A program made the position numbers and the translations under genes. The notes beneath the pieces were generated by a model. The model searched no databases, had not been told where the DNA came from, and saw only the letters and a program-made list of their open reading frames with translations. Shown here piece by piece: positions 16,026 to 27,061 of a stretch of DNA of 64,000 bases. Each line of letters starts with the position of its first letter. Positions within the stretch are counted from its first letter, which is position 1. The stretch is from Halochromatium sp. (GTDB lineage Bacteria; Pseudomonadota; Gammaproteobacteria; Chromatiales; Chromatiaceae), in assembly GCA_010912705.1 (NCBI GenBank), contig POWB01000001.1, forward strand, positions 62,001-126,000, given 5' to 3'.

Positions 16026-19000
16026 CTAGCCTACCCAAACACGCGCATTCCGAAACAGCCGCATCCAGGGGCTATCTTCGCCCCAATCATCAGGATGCCA
16101 GGACTGCTGTACGGTCCGGAAGATGCGCTCCGGGTGCGGCATCATGATGGTGACACGCCCATCGCTGTTGCAGAGGCCCGTGATGCCCTCCGGCGAGCCA
16201 TTCGGGTTAGCCGGATAGTGGATCGCCGCTGTGCCATCGGCCTCGATGTGGCGTAGCGCTGTCATCGGGCCGGCGGTCTGCTGCTGTGCCGTATCACGGA
16301 ACTCAGCTCGACCCTCGCCGTGCGAGACGACGATCGGCAGCCTTGCACCTTGCATGCCCTGCAGCAGGATCGATGGCGAAGGCCTCACCTCGACCATCAG
16401 CAGCCGCGCCTCGAACTGCTCCGAGCGGTTGCGCACGAAATGCGGCCAGTGCTCGGTGCCGGGGATCAGCTCGCGCAGATTGGCGAGCATCTGGCAGCCG
16501 TTACAGACACCGAGCGCGAAGCTGTCAGCACGGGCAAAGAAGGCCTCGAACTGCTCGCGTGCGCGGGGGTTGAACAGGATGGTCTTGGCCCAGCCCTCAC
16601 CCGCGCCGAGCACGTCGCCGTAGCTGAAGCCACCGCAAGCAGCCAGCCCCTGAAAGCCGTCGAGCCCGAGACGGCCCTCGAGCAGGTCGGACATGTGCAC
16701 ATCGATGCAGTCGAAACCGGCGCGGTCGAAGGCGGCGGCCATCTCGATCTGACCGTTGACGCCCTGCTCGCGCAGTACCGCGAGTCGGGGCCGGGCGCCG
16801 GTCGCGATCAGCGGCGCGGCAATATTCTCGGTGGGATCGAAGGGCAGCACAGCGCTCAGACCCGGCTCATCGGCACTGATCCGCGCAAACTCCTCATCGG
16901 CGCAGTCGGGGTTGTCGCGTAGCCGCTGCATCTGCCAGCTGGTCTCGGACCAGGCCTGCTGCAGCTCGGCGCGGGTTGCCTCGAACAACAGTCGTTCACG
17001 CTGGCGGATGCGGATCAGCCCATCGTTGCTGGGCTGGCCGAGCGGATGGCTGCAGGCGCCGAGCCCATGGCTGTGCAGTCGAGACAAGACCGCCGCCAGC
17101 TCGGCTGCAGGAACCTGCAGGACGGCACCGAGCTCTTCGGCGAACAAGGCCGCGATCGGATCAGGCCGCCCGCCTCGTGGCGCTTGCCGCAGGCTGCCAT
17201 CAACCTCGTCCTCACCATCAACGGTGCCCCTTTGGCTGAACACCGGAAGCATCCCTAGATCGCAGTCGACCCCGCAGCGCCCGGCAAAGGCCATCTCGCA
17301 GAGGGTCGCGAGCAGGCCGCCATCGGAGCGATCATGATAGGCGAGCAGCAGCCCGTCGTCCTTCAGCGCCTGCATCGCCGAGAAGAAGGCCTTGAGCAGC
17401 GCCGGATCATCCAGATCGGGCGGCACCGCGCCGATGCGCCCGTAGACCTGCGCCAGCGCCGACCCGCCGAGACGATCCTGCCCACGCCCGAGATCGACCA
17501 GCACCAGCACCGTCTCACCGCGATCGAGTCGCAGCCAAGGCGTCGCACAGCGGCGCAGATCGCGCACCGGCGCCACCGCCGAGACGACGAGCGAGAGCGG
17601 CGCGGCCATCTCGACAGGCTCTGTGCAGCCATCGCTGCCAGCAATGCCAGCCGTCTCTTTCGAGCCATTCGCAGCCTTCGCAGCCTTCGCAGCCTTCGCA
17701 CCCTTCGCAACAGTCTGATCTCCTTCACCGCTTGCGTTCGCAGCAACGACAGCACTTTCTGCGACAGACCGGTCGGCTGAAGCGACTGGAGATACCGGCC
17801 GCTCCCAGACCGTCTTCATGCTCATCGAGTCCTTGCCCACCGGAATCGCGATCCCCAGCGCTGGACACAGCTCAAGCCCAACCGCGCGCACGGTTTCATA
17901 CAGACGCGCGTCCTCACCGGGATGCCCGGCTGCGGCCATCCAGTTCGCCGAGAGGCTCAGCTGTTCGACACCCTGAATGTTGGCCCCGGCGATGTTGGTG
18001 ATCGCTTCGCCGACCGCCATCCGCCCGGACGCCGGGGCATCGAGCAGCGCGATTGGCGCGCGCTCCCCAACCGACATCGCCTCGCCGCGGTAGCCATCGA
18101 AATCGGTCAAGGTCACCGCACAATCGGCCACCGGCACCTGCCAGGGACCGACCATCTGATCTCGGTTGACCAGGCCGCCGACGCTGCGATCGCCGATGGT
18201 GATCAGGAAGCCCTTCGCGGCCACGGTCGGCAACCGCAGCACGCGGCCAACCGCGTCGGCCAGATCGATCGCCGCCAGATCAAGCGAATCGCCAACGGCC
18301 TCGACCGAGCGGACATCGCGCAGCATCTGCGGCGGCTTGCCGAGCAGCAACGACAGCGGCATCTCGATGGGGACCGTGCCAAACTGGCTGTCCTTCAGGA
18401 TCAGCTGCTCGTCATCAGTCGCCTCGCCAACCAGCGCATAGGGGCAGCGCTCGCGCGCGCAGATCGCCTCGAACTCGGCCAGCCGCGCCGGATCGATCGC
18501 CAGCACATAGCGCTCCTGCGCCTCGTTGCACCAGATCTCCATCGGCGACATGCCGGGGTCGGCATTCGGCACCCGGCGCAGCTCGAAGCGCCCGCCACGT
18601 CCGCCGTCATGGACCAATTCTGGCAGCGCATTCGACAAGCCACCGGCGCCGACATCATGGATGAACAGGATCGGGCTCGCCTCGCCACGCGCATTACAGC
18701 GGTCGATCACCTCTTGACAGCGACGCTGCATCTCCGGGTTGGCACGCTGAACCGAGGCGAAGTCTAGATCCTCGGCACTGGCACCGCTGGTCATGCTCGA
18801 GGCCGCGCCGCCGCCGAGTCCGATCAGCATCGCCGGCCCGCCAAGCACCACCAGCGGCGCACCCGCCGGGAACCCAGCCTTCTCGACATGGGTCTCGCGC
18901 ACGGCACCGACACCGCCGGCGAGCATGATCGGCTTGTGATAGCCGCGCAGCTCAAGACCGCCACCCGGCCGTGGCACCTGCTGCTCGAAGCTGCGGAAGT

Positions 19001-20351
19001 AGCCGGTCAGATTGGGGCGGCCGAACTCGTTGTTGAAGGCGGCAGCGCCGATCGGCCCGTCGCGCATGATCTCGAGCGCCGAGCAGATCCGCGCCGGCTT
19101 GCCCCAGTCCTGCTCCCAGGGCTGCTCGGCGCCGGGGATGCGCAGATTCGAGACCGAAAAGCCACAGAGGCCAGCCTTGGGTTTCGCGCCGCGGCCAGTC
19201 GCGCCTTCGTCGCGGATCTCGCCGCCGGAGCCAGTCGCCGCGCCGGGATCAGGGGCGATCGCGGTTGGATGATTATGGGTCTCGACCTTGAATAGGATGT
19301 GCAGCGGCTCATCGCTGCGTCGATAGCGATGGTCCTCAGCGGCAGCGGCGAAGCGCTTTCCGGTCCAGCCGGTGACCACGGCCGCATTGTCTTTGTAGGC
19401 CGAGCGCACACGATCGGGCGAGCAGGCGGTGGTGTTACGGATCATCGCGAACAGCGACTGCGGCTGCGGCTCGCCGTCGATGATCCAATCGGCATTGAAG
19501 ATCTTGTGCCGGCAATGCTCGGAGTTGGCCTGCGCGAACATCATCAGCTCGACATCGGTGGGATCGCGGCCAAGCACGGTAAAGCGCTCGCCGAGATACT
19601 CGATCTCGTCGGCGGAGAGCGCGAGGCCAAGCTCACTATTGGCCTGCTCCAGTGCCGTTCGTCCGTTGGCCAGCAAGGCAACCCGCGTCAGCGCGCGCGG
19701 CTCGGCCCGCATGAACAGGCGCTCAGCCTCGGCCGGATCGCGCAGCACGATCTCGGTCATGCGGTCGTGGAGCAGCGCTGCAGCCGTCGCGAGCGCGGCC
19801 TCGTCCAGCGTATCGATCGCGACATCGACATTGGCGTCGAGACCGACATCGGCATCGGCATCGGCATCGACATCGACATCGAGATGGGTATCCATAGAGA
19901 TCGGCCGAAGACGATAGGCCGTGCCGCGCTCAAGCCGGCGGACCGCGTTCAGCCCGCAATGCTGGGCGATATCGGTGGCCTTCGATGACCAGGGCGAGAT
20001 CGTCCCGGGGCGCGGCACAACCAGCAGCAGGCTGCCTTCTGCGGGTGAGCCCTCACCACCGGATCGGGTTGCGTCCTCAGCCAACGGCTGTCCGCCGCCA
20101 GCCAAGTCGCCCTGAGCGATCGCGGCAGACGACTCGGCAGCAAGACCCAGCACAGCCTCAGCCGCCGGTCCGTAGCGAAGCAGCCGCATCAGCACCGCCT
20201 CCTCATCGGCTTCGAGCACCCGCGTCAGATCGACGAAGTGGACAAACTCAGCCGCCAAGCGGCACTCAGGTAGCCCAGCCGCGCGCAAACGCGCCTCGAG
20301 CTTGGACAGACGAAAATCGGACAAGGCGGGCGCGCCGCGCAGTATGCGCAT
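16026..20351 (-). CDS. purL: Phosphoribosylformylglycinamidine synthase
   Basis: This is the large single-chain PurL (FGAM synthase), which converts FGAR, ATP and glutamine to FGAM in purine synthesis. The AIRS-type repeats contain [17 protein letters not shown] and [20 protein letters not shown]. The C-terminal glutaminase domain has the nucleophile in [10 protein letters not shown] (~1282) and PHPERIFR. At 1441 aa it exceeds the usual ~1295 because of low-complexity insertions: an Asp/Ala/Val repeat at ~155-177 and an Ala/Lys/Gly repeat at ~854-897, each from short DNA repeats. The ATG at 20351 ([10 protein letters not shown]) is chosen over 20387: it matches the E. coli N terminus and has GGAG nine bases upstream. 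Confidence 0.95.
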   Translation of the reverse strand: MRILRGAPALSDFRLSKLEARLRAAGLPECRLAAEFVHFVDLTRVLEADEEAVLMRLLRYGPAAEAVLGLAAESSAAIAQGDLAGGGQPLAEDATRSGGEGSPAEGSLLLVVPRPGTISPWSSKATDIAQHCGLNAVRRLERGTAYRLRPISMDTHLDVDVDADADADVGLDANVDVAIDTLDEAALATAAALLHDRMTEIVLRDPAEAERLFMRAEPRALTRVALLANGRTALEQANSELGLALSADEIEYLGERFTVLGRDPTDVELMMFAQANSEHCRHKIFNADWIIDGEPQPQSLFAMIRNTTACSPDRVRSAYKDNAAVVTGWTGKRFAAAAEDHRYRRSDEPLHILFKVETHNHPTAIAPDPGAATGSGGEIRDEGATGRGAKPKAGLCGFSVSNLRIPGAEQPWEQDWGKPARICSALEIMRDGPIGAAAFNNEFGRPNLTGYFRSFEQQVPRPGGGLELRGYHKPIMLAGGVGAVRETHVEKAGFPAGAPLVVLGGPAMLIGLGGGAASSMTSGASAEDLDFASVQRANPEMQRRCQEVIDRCNARGEASPILFIHDVGAGGLSNALPELVHDGGRGGRFELRRVPNADPGMSPMEIWCNEAQERYVLAIDPARLAEFEAICARERCPYALVGEATDDEQLILKDSQFGTVPIEMPLSLLLGKPPQMLRDVRSVEAVGDSLDLAAIDLADAVGRVLRLPTVAAKGFLITIGDRSVGGLVNRDQMVGPWQVPVADCAVTLTDFDGYRGEAMSVGERAPIALLDAPASGRMAVGEAITNIAGANIQGVEQLSLSANWMAAAGHPGEDARLYETVRAVGLELCPALGIAIPVGKDSMSMKTVWERPVSPVASADRSVAESAVVAANASGEGDQTVAKGAKAAKAAKAANGSKETAGIAGSDGCTEPVEMAAPLSLVVSAVAPVRDLRRCATPWLRLDRGETVLVLVDLGRGQDRLGGSALAQVYGRIGAVPPDLDDPALLKAFFSAMQALKDDGLLLAYHDRSDGGLLATLCEMAFAGRCGVDCDLGMLPVFSQRGTVDGEDEVDGSLRQAPRGGRPDPIAALFAEELGAVLQVPAAELAAVLSRLHSHGLGACSHPLGQPSNDGLIRIRQRERLLFEATRAELQQAWSETSWQMQRLRDNPDCADEEFARISADEPGLSAVLPFDPTENIAAPLIATGARPRLAVLREQGVNGQIEMAAAFDRAGFDCIDVHMSDLLEGRLGLDGFQGLAACGGFSYGDVLGAGEGWAKTILFNPRAREQFEAFFARADSFALGVCNGCQMLANLRELIPGTEHWPHFVRNRSEQFEARLLMVEVRPSPSILLQGMQGARLPIVVSHGEGRAEFRDTAQQQTAGPMTALRHIEADGTAAIHYPANPNGSPEGITGLCNSDGRVTIMMPHPERIFRTVQQSWHPDDWGEDSPWMRLFRNARVWVG
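17669..17708. repeat. 9-bp tandem repeat inside purL
   Basis: CAGCCTTCG-type units repeat four to five times in frame and encode an Ala/Lys-rich insertion ([10 protein letters not shown]) in the PurL loop at about residue 880. Confidence 0.75.
19823..19888. repeat. 6-bp tandem repeat inside purL
   Basis: GACATC/GGCATC hexamers repeat about ten times in frame and encode alternating Asp with Val/Ala ([12 protein letters not shown]) at about residues 155-177 of PurL. Confidence 0.75.
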
Positions 20352-20522
20352 CAGAACGAGCTCCAAAACAGGGATCGCGGGAATCAACGGCTAGATGATA
20401 CGCGAGCCTAGAGCAATGAGTCTGGGCGAGGCGTTGAGAACCTGAGCCCAAGTCAGGATCTACAGATCCGTTTCCGATAGGCTAGCGCAGCTTCCATCGT
20501 CCTTTATGAGACAACGAAAATC

Positions 20523-21245
20523 ATGCGTTTCGAGTTCGAGCCAATCGGCATCTGCCGCTCAGCCTACACCGATAAATTCGGCATCCCGCGGCAGCCGAGG
20601 CTGGTCACCGCTGCCGAGGCGCAGATTGAGCTGCTGCCGCCCTATGATCGCGAAGAGGCCTTTCAGGCGCTTGAGGGCTTTTCCCACGTCTGGCTGGTAT
20701 TCATCTTCCACGCCGATTGCCTTGAGGCGAACTGGAGCCCAACGGTGCGTCCGCCACGGCTCGGCGCCCAGACCAAGGTCGGCGTCTTCGCCAGCCGCTC
20801 GCCCTATCGGCCGAACCCGATTGGAATCTCAGCCGTCGCCCAGCACGGGCTTGAGCGAAAAGGTAAACGGCTGACGCTCAAAGTCGCCGGTGCTGATCTG
20901 CTCGATGGCACCCCAATCCTCGACATCAAGCCTTATGTGCCCTATGCCGATGCCATCCCAGAGGCTCAAGGCGGCTTCGCCCAGGCGCGGCCCGAACCGC
21001 GCTTTGTCGTCCGCTTCAGCGCTCAAGCAGTCGTGGCCATCGCCGAGCAGGACCCCCAAGACCGGCTCCGCCTGCGTGAGCTGATCGAGCAAGTCATCGC
21101 ACAAGACCCGCGCCCCGGCTACATGGATCGCTATCCCGATCGGCGTGAGTTCGTATTGCAGCTCTACGCGCTGGAGATCCAATGGCGACTCGAAGGCGAC
21201 TGTGCGCGAGTGACTCGCATCACCCCGCTGACGAGCTCGGGTTGA
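20523..21245 (+). CDS. trmO: tRNA (N6-threonylcarbamoyladenosine(37)-N6)-methyltransferase TrmO
   Basis: This 240-residue protein of the TsaA/YaeB family adds a methyl group to t6A37 in certain tRNAs using S-adenosylmethionine. Recognisable blocks are FEPIGICRSAYTDKFGIPRQ at the N terminus, ALEGFSHVWLVFIFH, FASRSPYRPNPIGISAV, and LDGTPILDIKPYVPYAD. The C-terminal DPRPGYMDRYPDRREFVLQL closes the beta-barrel domain. It is divergent from purL, and its last 26 bases overlap the 3' end of hipA on the other strand. Confidence 0.94.
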   Translation: MRFEFEPIGICRSAYTDKFGIPRQPRLVTAAEAQIELLPPYDREEAFQALEGFSHVWLVFIFHADCLEANWSPTVRPPRLGAQTKVGVFASRSPYRPNPIGISAVAQHGLERKGKRLTLKVAGADLLDGTPILDIKPYVPYADAIPEAQGGFAQARPEPRFVVRFSAQAVVAIAEQDPQDRLRLRELIEQVIAQDPRPGYMDRYPDRREFVLQLYALEIQWRLEGDCARVTRITPLTSSG

Positions 21246-22476
21246 TGTCTGAGTCCGTGCAATCGCGCAGACGCCTTGTCAGCGAGGGCGCGAGACGTTC
21301 AATGTCCACTTTGCCAACACCATGATCGGCAAAAAAGCGCTGCCACTGGCGCACCGCGTCAACCACCTCGGCCTGGATGCGCCGAGACGCCGGCACAGAG
21401 AGGCCGAAGTCGCGCGCAAGGCTGGTCAGCACCGCCTGGTTTGGTCGATAGACACCCAGCCCGAAGTGCAACACATGCTCTCCACGCTGTGGCTCGTCCG
21501 GGGTTAGATCATAGGCGGGCGCCAAGCGCCAACCCTCGGCGCCATGCAGCATCGAAAAATTCTTTAGGTGATCATCGGTATTCCCGATCAGCGCATTGAA
21601 GAACGCTTGTCGATAGAGTGCGGGAAGATCCTGCTCTGGGCGACTCGAGACATGCCTGATCAGGTCAGCAAGATCAGAGTAGCCGAGCTGATACCAGTCA
21701 TCGGCACCCAGCAGGGTCTGCATGCTGAGCCGGTGTCTACGTCCCCGGCCCTCAAGGCCGCAGACGTCGAAGCGATCAAGCAACAAGGCCACATGACGAC
21801 CGAAGGTCTCGATCCGGAACGCGGGCACCATCAGCCCGGCCTGTCTTGCCAGTGCAAGACAGGCCGACTCGACGCGCACCATGTCAATCCGATCACGACA
21901 AGAGCGCAGCTTGGCGATGCAAAGCCTTCCAGCATCCTCAATGAGGAGCTTGGGACGCGCCCCACCGGGTGAGCTCGCTGCGCGAAACAGGGCACCAAGC
22001 TCTTCATCCTCGACCGAGTCTGGATCTTCTTCGTAACGCTCGGCCGCCTCGATCAATGCTTGCGAGCCCTTCACCGGCAGCGGCACCGGGCTCGGTGAGC
22101 ATCCCTCCGTCGCGTAAGCCAGCGCGCCAAGGCCATGCTCGCCAAGACAGCCGAGCAGATCTGGCACCCGTTGCCTCGCCCGCGGCAATCGATGACGCCT
22201 GATCAGTAATCCACGGCCCCAATCATCCGGTAGTGAATCCTCGAACACACCGTGAACGCCTGCACGCGGACGCTCAGCCGAGAAGGTCTTTGACGCAAGC
22301 GGTAAGTGGATCGGATCGAGCGCGATGGCAGCAGGATCTTGCAGATAGTCAGCGCGATAGCGAAACTCTCCGCGCAGCGCCCCGCCACGGGCCGCATCGG
22401 GTGCTTCGACACGGATCTCGCCGCAGTGTCGCAGTTCACCAGTCTCTCTGCGCAACCAGACCGAAAGCCGATTCAT
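21220..22476 (-). CDS. hipA: HipA-family serine/threonine kinase toxin
   Basis: This 418-residue protein has the HipA kinase fold; E. coli HipA phosphorylates glutamyl-tRNA synthetase, halting translation and causing persistence. Features include an N-terminal HipA subdomain (~1-110, FEDSLPDDWGRGLLIRR), a Gly-rich segment ending GGARPKLLIED, and the catalytic block NALIGNTDDHLKNFS followed by APAYDLTP with the Mg-binding Asp. The substrate may differ from that of E. coli HipA. It starts one base into the stop codon of the upstream hipB-like gene (TGATG). Confidence 0.9.
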   Translation of the reverse strand: MNRLSVWLRRETGELRHCGEIRVEAPDAARGGALRGEFRYRADYLQDPAAIALDPIHLPLASKTFSAERPRAGVHGVFEDSLPDDWGRGLLIRRHRLPRARQRVPDLLGCLGEHGLGALAYATEGCSPSPVPLPVKGSQALIEAAERYEEDPDSVEDEELGALFRAASSPGGARPKLLIEDAGRLCIAKLRSCRDRIDMVRVESACLALARQAGLMVPAFRIETFGRHVALLLDRFDVCGLEGRGRRHRLSMQTLLGADDWYQLGYSDLADLIRHVSSRPEQDLPALYRQAFFNALIGNTDDHLKNFSMLHGAEGWRLAPAYDLTPDEPQRGEHVLHFGLGVYRPNQAVLTSLARDFGLSVPASRRIQAEVVDAVRQWQRFFADHGVGKVDIERLAPSLTRRLRDCTDSDINPSSSAG

Positions 22477-22760
22477 CAGCGCTGACGAGGTGCTCGCTGG
22501 CGCTGCAGATCACGCTCGAACAGCGATTCGGGCAGCAACAGCCAAAGATCACTCAGGTTGCCGTAGAGCCGCAAGGCCCGCACCCAGGCACCGATCTGAG
22601 CGGTGGGATCACCCTGCTCAAGCTTACGATAGGTGGGCAAGGAGACACCGATCCGGGCAGCGGCCCGCAGCTGCGGCTCGCAGGCCGCCAGACGCCGACG
22701 GCGCAGGCGCTCACCGAGGGCATTGAGGGTCTGCTCCTCAGACTCGGTAAGAGAAAGCAT
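22476..22760 (-). CDS. hipB: HipB-like helix-turn-helix antitoxin
   Basis: This 94-residue protein has an XRE-like helix-turn-helix (ALGERLRRRRLAACEPQLRA, then ARIGVSLPTYRKLEQGD, ~15-53), followed by a segment for dimerisation and kinase binding. It should repress the operon and neutralise the HipA-like kinase encoded directly downstream with a one-base overlap. No strong ribosome-binding site is visible before its ATG. Confidence 0.85.
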   Translation of the reverse strand: MLSLTESEEQTLNALGERLRRRRLAACEPQLRAAARIGVSLPTYRKLEQGDPTAQIGAWVRALRLYGNLSDLWLLLPESLFERDLQRQRAPRQR

Positions 22761-23011
22761 GATTTGCTTAAAGGGCTCAAAAGGGCGTTAACGGCAACCA
22801 ATGCTTTCATTAAGAGCCAAGATCACCCTGACGTCAACCCTGACCCGAGCCGACCGCCGCCTTGGCGAATCTGCTGCTGGCCAAGGCGATAGGCTGCGCG
22901 CGGAATCTCGCATTCAAGCGGTCAAGGGTCAGCGTTGATGCAGACGCTGGCTTGTTTGGGTCGATCTTGTTTGGATCGATCTTTGTCTCAGCTGCCTTCG
23001 TCTTAGCGATC

Positions 23012-23554
23012 TCAGCGATTCTTGTTCGAGTCGTCCTGATCGGTGCCGTCGTTGCCTGTGATGCGCTGCTCGCACTCAAAGCGGCGGAAGCGTGCGCTGC
23101 CGTCCGGATCGGTCTCGGTCAGGGTCATCATCAGGTTGGAAAGATTGATCTTGAAGCGCCCCTGCTGGGCCTCGATCTGCTTGCCGGTCATCCAGATCGC
23201 CTCCTCGTTCTGAAGATAGGCAGCGCTGCTCTCGATGACGGCAAAGTCATAGGTGAAATCTTCACCCGGCCTGCTCTTAGTGACCAGCACATCAACCGGG
23301 TCAGACTCCTTGGGTGCCTGCTCGCCGTAACTCAGCTCGCCTGGCGCACCAAAGCTCACCGCGCGCATCGGCTGCTCGACACAGATCAGATCCAGCCGCT
23401 CCGGCTCAAAGCCGTCAGCGGCCTGCAGTGCCGCAACCGGAGCCATCAGACCCAGCAAGCAAGCCGCGAATGTCTGCAACGGTGGACAAGCGGAGACCGC
23501 CAAGCGCAGGCCGAAAAGCCCGCGCAACGGCAGGTCATGATAGATGTCGTTCAT
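23012..23554 (-). CDS. Exported protein of unknown function
   Basis: This 180-residue protein has a hydrophobic N-terminal segment ending PVAALQAADG that looks like a cleavable Sec signal (cut about residue 47), so the mature part is probably periplasmic. The rest is soluble and polar with two Cys residues (LICVEQP and RFECEQR) that could form a disulfide. I do not recognise a family. The ATG at 23554 is chosen for its GGAGG five bases upstream. It is the last gene of the minus-strand sucrose cluster, about 190 bp after sucrose synthase. The 22761-23011 stretch beyond it holds nothing I can support. Confidence 0.6.
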   Translation of the reverse strand: MNDIYHDLPLRGLFGLRLAVSACPPLQTFAACLLGLMAPVAALQAADGFEPERLDLICVEQPMRAVSFGAPGELSYGEQAPKESDPVDVLVTKSRPGEDFTYDFAVIESSAAYLQNEEAIWMTGKQIEAQQGRFKINLSNLMMTLTETDPDGSARFRRFECEQRITGNDGTDQDDSNKNR

Positions 23555-23743
23555 CAAATCCTCCAACAAAGAGACCGCCTGTGACGACCGAGACCTTGAG
23601 CGGCTGATGGCCATTCACGCAGATCGCCGACGACGGAAGCGATAAAACCAAGCGACCCGGCGCTCTCAGCACCGAGCGTCAGAGCGAATAGAATAGCGAT
23701 CGCGACGAGCAGCGACCGACACAGGCTGCGGTTTACAGGATCA

Positions 23744-26146
23744 CTAAGCGATTGAGCGCGCCAACGGCCGATATTGCAAGCCGTAGAACATCTCCAGATA
23801 GCGTGCCGTCTCGGTGCGCTCCAGGTCGCTGACATATTTCCAAAACCCGTAGACGCGTGACAGCGTCATCATGCGCTCGGCGTAACGGCGCCAGGTATAG
23901 CGTTCTTCGACCCTGGCCAAGGCGCCTGCAGACAGCGCCAGCCACTGATCGCTGTCCTCGGCGCAGCGACGCAGAAAATCGGCGATCAGCGCGGTTGCAG
24001 CCGCACCATGATTGGGGTCGAGATGAAACCCTGAGACCCCATCCTCGATGATCTCGAGCGGACCGCCATAACGGGTCGCGAACACTGGCAGCCCACAGCT
24101 CATGGCCTCGATCACCGTCAGACCGAAGGCCTCGAACAGCGCCGGCTGCACAAAGAGACCGCGACGATCGGCGATGCTGCGATAGAGCTCGCCGGCGAGC
24201 GGCTTCTCGAGATGAATCCCAAGCCAGCGCACCTGCCCATCGAGCCCGTGATGATCGAACAGATGATGCATCGCCTCGATCTGTTCGCGCTCCTCGTCAT
24301 CACCCGATCGGCCTGGATCGACATGACCGCCGACCACCACCAGGTTTGCCTGCTCGCGCAGCTCCGGGCTATTGCCAAACCAGTCGACCAGGCCGGTGAT
24401 GTTCTTGATTCGGTCCAAGCGTGCCATGGTGAATAGCAGCGGCCGCTCGCGCTCGGTTAGCACACCACGTGATTCACCCTCACGCGGGCCACCATAGATG
24501 AGATCCGCGATCTCATCCTGCAGATGGATCAAGCGCCGCTCAGCATCGGTGTAGGGAAAGTAGATGTCTTCATCCGCGCCCGGTGAGACGATGTTGAACT
24601 TAGGATCATAGACATCAACGCCGGAAACCACCCGATACAGCCCCGGCATGGTGAAGCTGGTATAGCTCTCGTACTGGCCGACGCTGTCGTCGGTGCCGGC
24701 GATCTCCTGATAGGTGCTGGTAATGACGAAGTCGGCGCTGTTGATTGCGATGAGATCAGCGGTGAACTGGGCCGAAAAATGATACCGCTCCTCGTTGTCG
24801 CGCCAGTACAGGTCCGAGAGCAGGTATTTGGTCTTCTCCAATGCATGGGCAATATTGCACTGGCTGACGCCCAATCGCTGCGAGAGCAGCGAGGCGACTA
24901 GGTTGCCATCGGAATAGTTGCCGATGATCAGATCCGGCCGGCCGCCCAGCTCGGCCAAGAGCTCACGCTCGGCATCCAGTGCAAAGGCCTCCAGATAGGG
25001 CCAGATGCGGAAGCGCGAGACCCAGTGCGGCAGCACCTCGCCAGCGGCATTGCGAAACGGCACGCGCAGGATCACCGCATTACGGGTACCGGCAATCGGC
25101 TCGATGCGCTCATTGCACATGGTGCCCTCAGACTCCGGGATGAGTCGGGTCAGCACCACCACGCGCGGCTCGATATCGATCCCCTGCTCGGCCAGCCGCT
25201 GATGCATCTCGCGCTCGAGCGCGCGCACCTGATCCAGGATGTAGACGACCTGGCCACCGGTATCTGGCCGCCCGAGCACGTTCGATTGGCCAAACCAGCC
25301 ATGGGGCGAGACGATCGCGATCGAAAAGATCATCGGCACCCGGCTCAGGAAGCTTTCTAGCGACTGCGGCGAGGGCGCCTCAAGGATATCGAGCAGCAGC
25401 CCCATGGTCTCGCGGATGCGCACCGCATCATGGCCCCATCCGGCCTCGAAGCCGAACCCGCGCAGCTCGGCTGAGAGCTCAGCATAGGGGGTATGACTCG
25501 GACGACGGCGCAATGGGATCATCGCCTGGCGCAAGGCGTTGCGCAGCTCGGCGACGCTACTGATGGCATCGTTCAGCATCAGCTGATGGCCGCGGTAGCT
25601 ATGCATGCGCAGAAAGCCAAGCAAGCGCTGATCGCCCTTGCCTAGCTCATCGAACAGCCGGCTCGAGAGACGTCGGTTGAGAAACTCGACACCGCGGCCG
25701 ATCGAGCCCTCTTCACTCAGCGTCTGCTGCTCGCGGTAGAACGGCCGCAGATCGATCTCCAGCCCGAATGGATCATCGTTGCCACCGGTGGCTAAATGCT
25801 CCTTGAAGCGCAGGAACTCAGAGACGGTGACCTCGTTGAGATCCATGGTCTCCAGATGGATGCGCAGGTAATCCCACTTCGCGACCCGGCGCCGCAGCGC
25901 TAGATAGACCCAGGAGGCGTTGATCGCCGCCTCCTGCGCCTGCAAGAGCGCGCGCGCGAGCGCCGAATCGGCGATCTGATCATCGTCGCGGCAGAGCTGC
26001 TCGAGCGCATCCTGCAGATCGCTCTGCAGCAGGAACGGGCGCTGCAGCCCGATCAGATGATGCATCACCCGATGCGCCTTGCTCCGATTCTCAGCAAGAA
26101 AAGCGGCAAGCGCCGGGATACGGGCATTGGGGACCTCGGCTTGCAT
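23744..26146 (-). CDS. sus: Sucrose synthase
   Basis: This 800-residue GT4-family enzyme reversibly converts sucrose and a nucleoside diphosphate to NDP-glucose and fructose. The N-terminal ~270 residues are the SUS-specific regulatory region. The GT-B core has [20 protein letters not shown] and [11 protein letters not shown], the family signature, and the nucleotide-sugar motif [16 protein letters not shown]. The ATG at 26146 is preferred over the one two codons earlier: AAGGAG lies eight bases before it, and that Shine-Dalgarno overlaps the stop codon of the fructokinase gene, indicating co-translation. Fructose released by cleavage is the expected substrate of that kinase. Confidence 0.95.
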   Translation of the reverse strand: MQAEVPNARIPALAAFLAENRSKAHRVMHHLIGLQRPFLLQSDLQDALEQLCRDDDQIADSALARALLQAQEAAINASWVYLALRRRVAKWDYLRIHLETMDLNEVTVSEFLRFKEHLATGGNDDPFGLEIDLRPFYREQQTLSEEGSIGRGVEFLNRRLSSRLFDELGKGDQRLLGFLRMHSYRGHQLMLNDAISSVAELRNALRQAMIPLRRRPSHTPYAELSAELRGFGFEAGWGHDAVRIRETMGLLLDILEAPSPQSLESFLSRVPMIFSIAIVSPHGWFGQSNVLGRPDTGGQVVYILDQVRALEREMHQRLAEQGIDIEPRVVVLTRLIPESEGTMCNERIEPIAGTRNAVILRVPFRNAAGEVLPHWVSRFRIWPYLEAFALDAERELLAELGGRPDLIIGNYSDGNLVASLLSQRLGVSQCNIAHALEKTKYLLSDLYWRDNEERYHFSAQFTADLIAINSADFVITSTYQEIAGTDDSVGQYESYTSFTMPGLYRVVSGVDVYDPKFNIVSPGADEDIYFPYTDAERRLIHLQDEIADLIYGGPREGESRGVLTERERPLLFTMARLDRIKNITGLVDWFGNSPELREQANLVVVGGHVDPGRSGDDEEREQIEAMHHLFDHHGLDGQVRWLGIHLEKPLAGELYRSIADRRGLFVQPALFEAFGLTVIEAMSCGLPVFATRYGGPLEIIEDGVSGFHLDPNHGAAATALIADFLRRCAEDSDQWLALSAGALARVEERYTWRRYAERMMTLSRVYGFWKYVSDLERTETARYLEMFYGLQYRPLARSIA

Positions 26147-26158
26147 GGGCATTGCTCC

Positions 26159-27061
26159 TTAGGCCTCGCCCAGGCCCCAATCGCTTAAGAAGGGCGTATA
26201 GAAGTCGCGCTCAGACACCGTGGCGCCGCGCTGACCAACGATGGCCGAGGCAAATGCCTGTGCGCGATCCAGGGTCTGCTGCAGTGACCAGCTGCGGATC
26301 AACCCGAGGATCAGCACCGAGGCAAAGCCATCGCCTGCCCCCACAGCATCGACGACCCGGATATCACCGGCCGGTGCCACGCGACTGACGACGCCATCAG
26401 CCGCCACCGCGAAGGCGCCATGGGCGCCTAGGGTGGCAAAGACGGCCTCAAGCTCGTAACGCTCGCGCAAACGCTGCGCCCGCGCCTCGACATCCTCGCC
26501 CTGAGGCGCCAGCAGCGCGAGCTCATCGGCATTGAGCTTGACCCAGGTCGCGCCTTCCAACAGATCGACCAGCATCTCCTTCTGCCACCAGGGATCGCGC
26601 AGATTGACGTCCAGGAACACCGCTGGGCTGATCCGCCCACGCAGGGTGCGCAGCGCATCCGCGGAGTCCCGATGCCGCAGCGCCAGGCTGCCGTGATAGA
26701 GCAGTGCCTGCTGCGGGAGCGGCGGCAGTGCGGCGGCATCGATATGGTCATAGGCACGGTCGGGCAGGATCTCGTAGCTCGGCTCACCAGCCGTGAGGGA
26801 GACCTGCACCTTGCCGGTGGCCTGCTCAGGGTCACGCTGTAGCCCGAGTCTGGTCATCCCCTGCTCGCGCATCGCCATCTCGATACGCTCGCCTAAGGCG
26901 TCTTCACCAATCCGACTCAAGAATACCGGCCCTAAACCAAAGGCGGCCAGATGCCAGGCGACATTGAACGGCGCTCCGCCTAATACCTCGGCGCCATCGG
27001 GAAAGCAATCGAACAGGGCCTCACCGAACACGAGTGGCGGCTGTTGATGATCGAAGGTCAT
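26159..27061 (-). CDS. PfkB-family fructokinase
   Basis: This 300-residue ribokinase/PfkB-type sugar kinase phosphorylates fructose by ATP in the likely pathway sense. It shows the N-terminal GGAPFNVAWHLAAFG (sugar-site glycines), FLDVNLRDPWW, WVKLNADE, and the anion-hole/catalytic motif VDAVGAGDGFAS near the C terminus. GGAG lies eight bases before the ATG, and the start overlaps the stop of the upstream GGDEF-EAL gene by four bases (ATGA). Position before sucrose synthase supports fructose specificity; the sequence alone does not prove it. Confidence 0.9.
   Translation of the reverse strand: MTFDHQQPPLVFGEALFDCFPDGAEVLGGAPFNVAWHLAAFGLGPVFLSRIGEDALGERIEMAMREQGMTRLGLQRDPEQATGKVQVSLTAGEPSYEILPDRAYDHIDAAALPPLPQQALLYHGSLALRHRDSADALRTLRGRISPAVFLDVNLRDPWWQKEMLVDLLEGATWVKLNADELALLAPQGEDVEARAQRLRERYELEAVFATLGAHGAFAVAADGVVSRVAPAGDIRVVDAVGAGDGFASVLILGLIRSWSLQQTLDRAQAFASAIVGQRGATVSERDFYTPFLSDWGLGEA

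Noticed and set aside
17660..17800. Frameshift within purL
   Set aside because: The unusual Ala/Lys-rich stretch is flanked on both sides by good PurL sequence in the same frame, so it is an insertion.
18888..19988. Plus-strand frames opposite purL
   Set aside because: Antisense shadows of a conserved enzyme; no motifs and no start signals.
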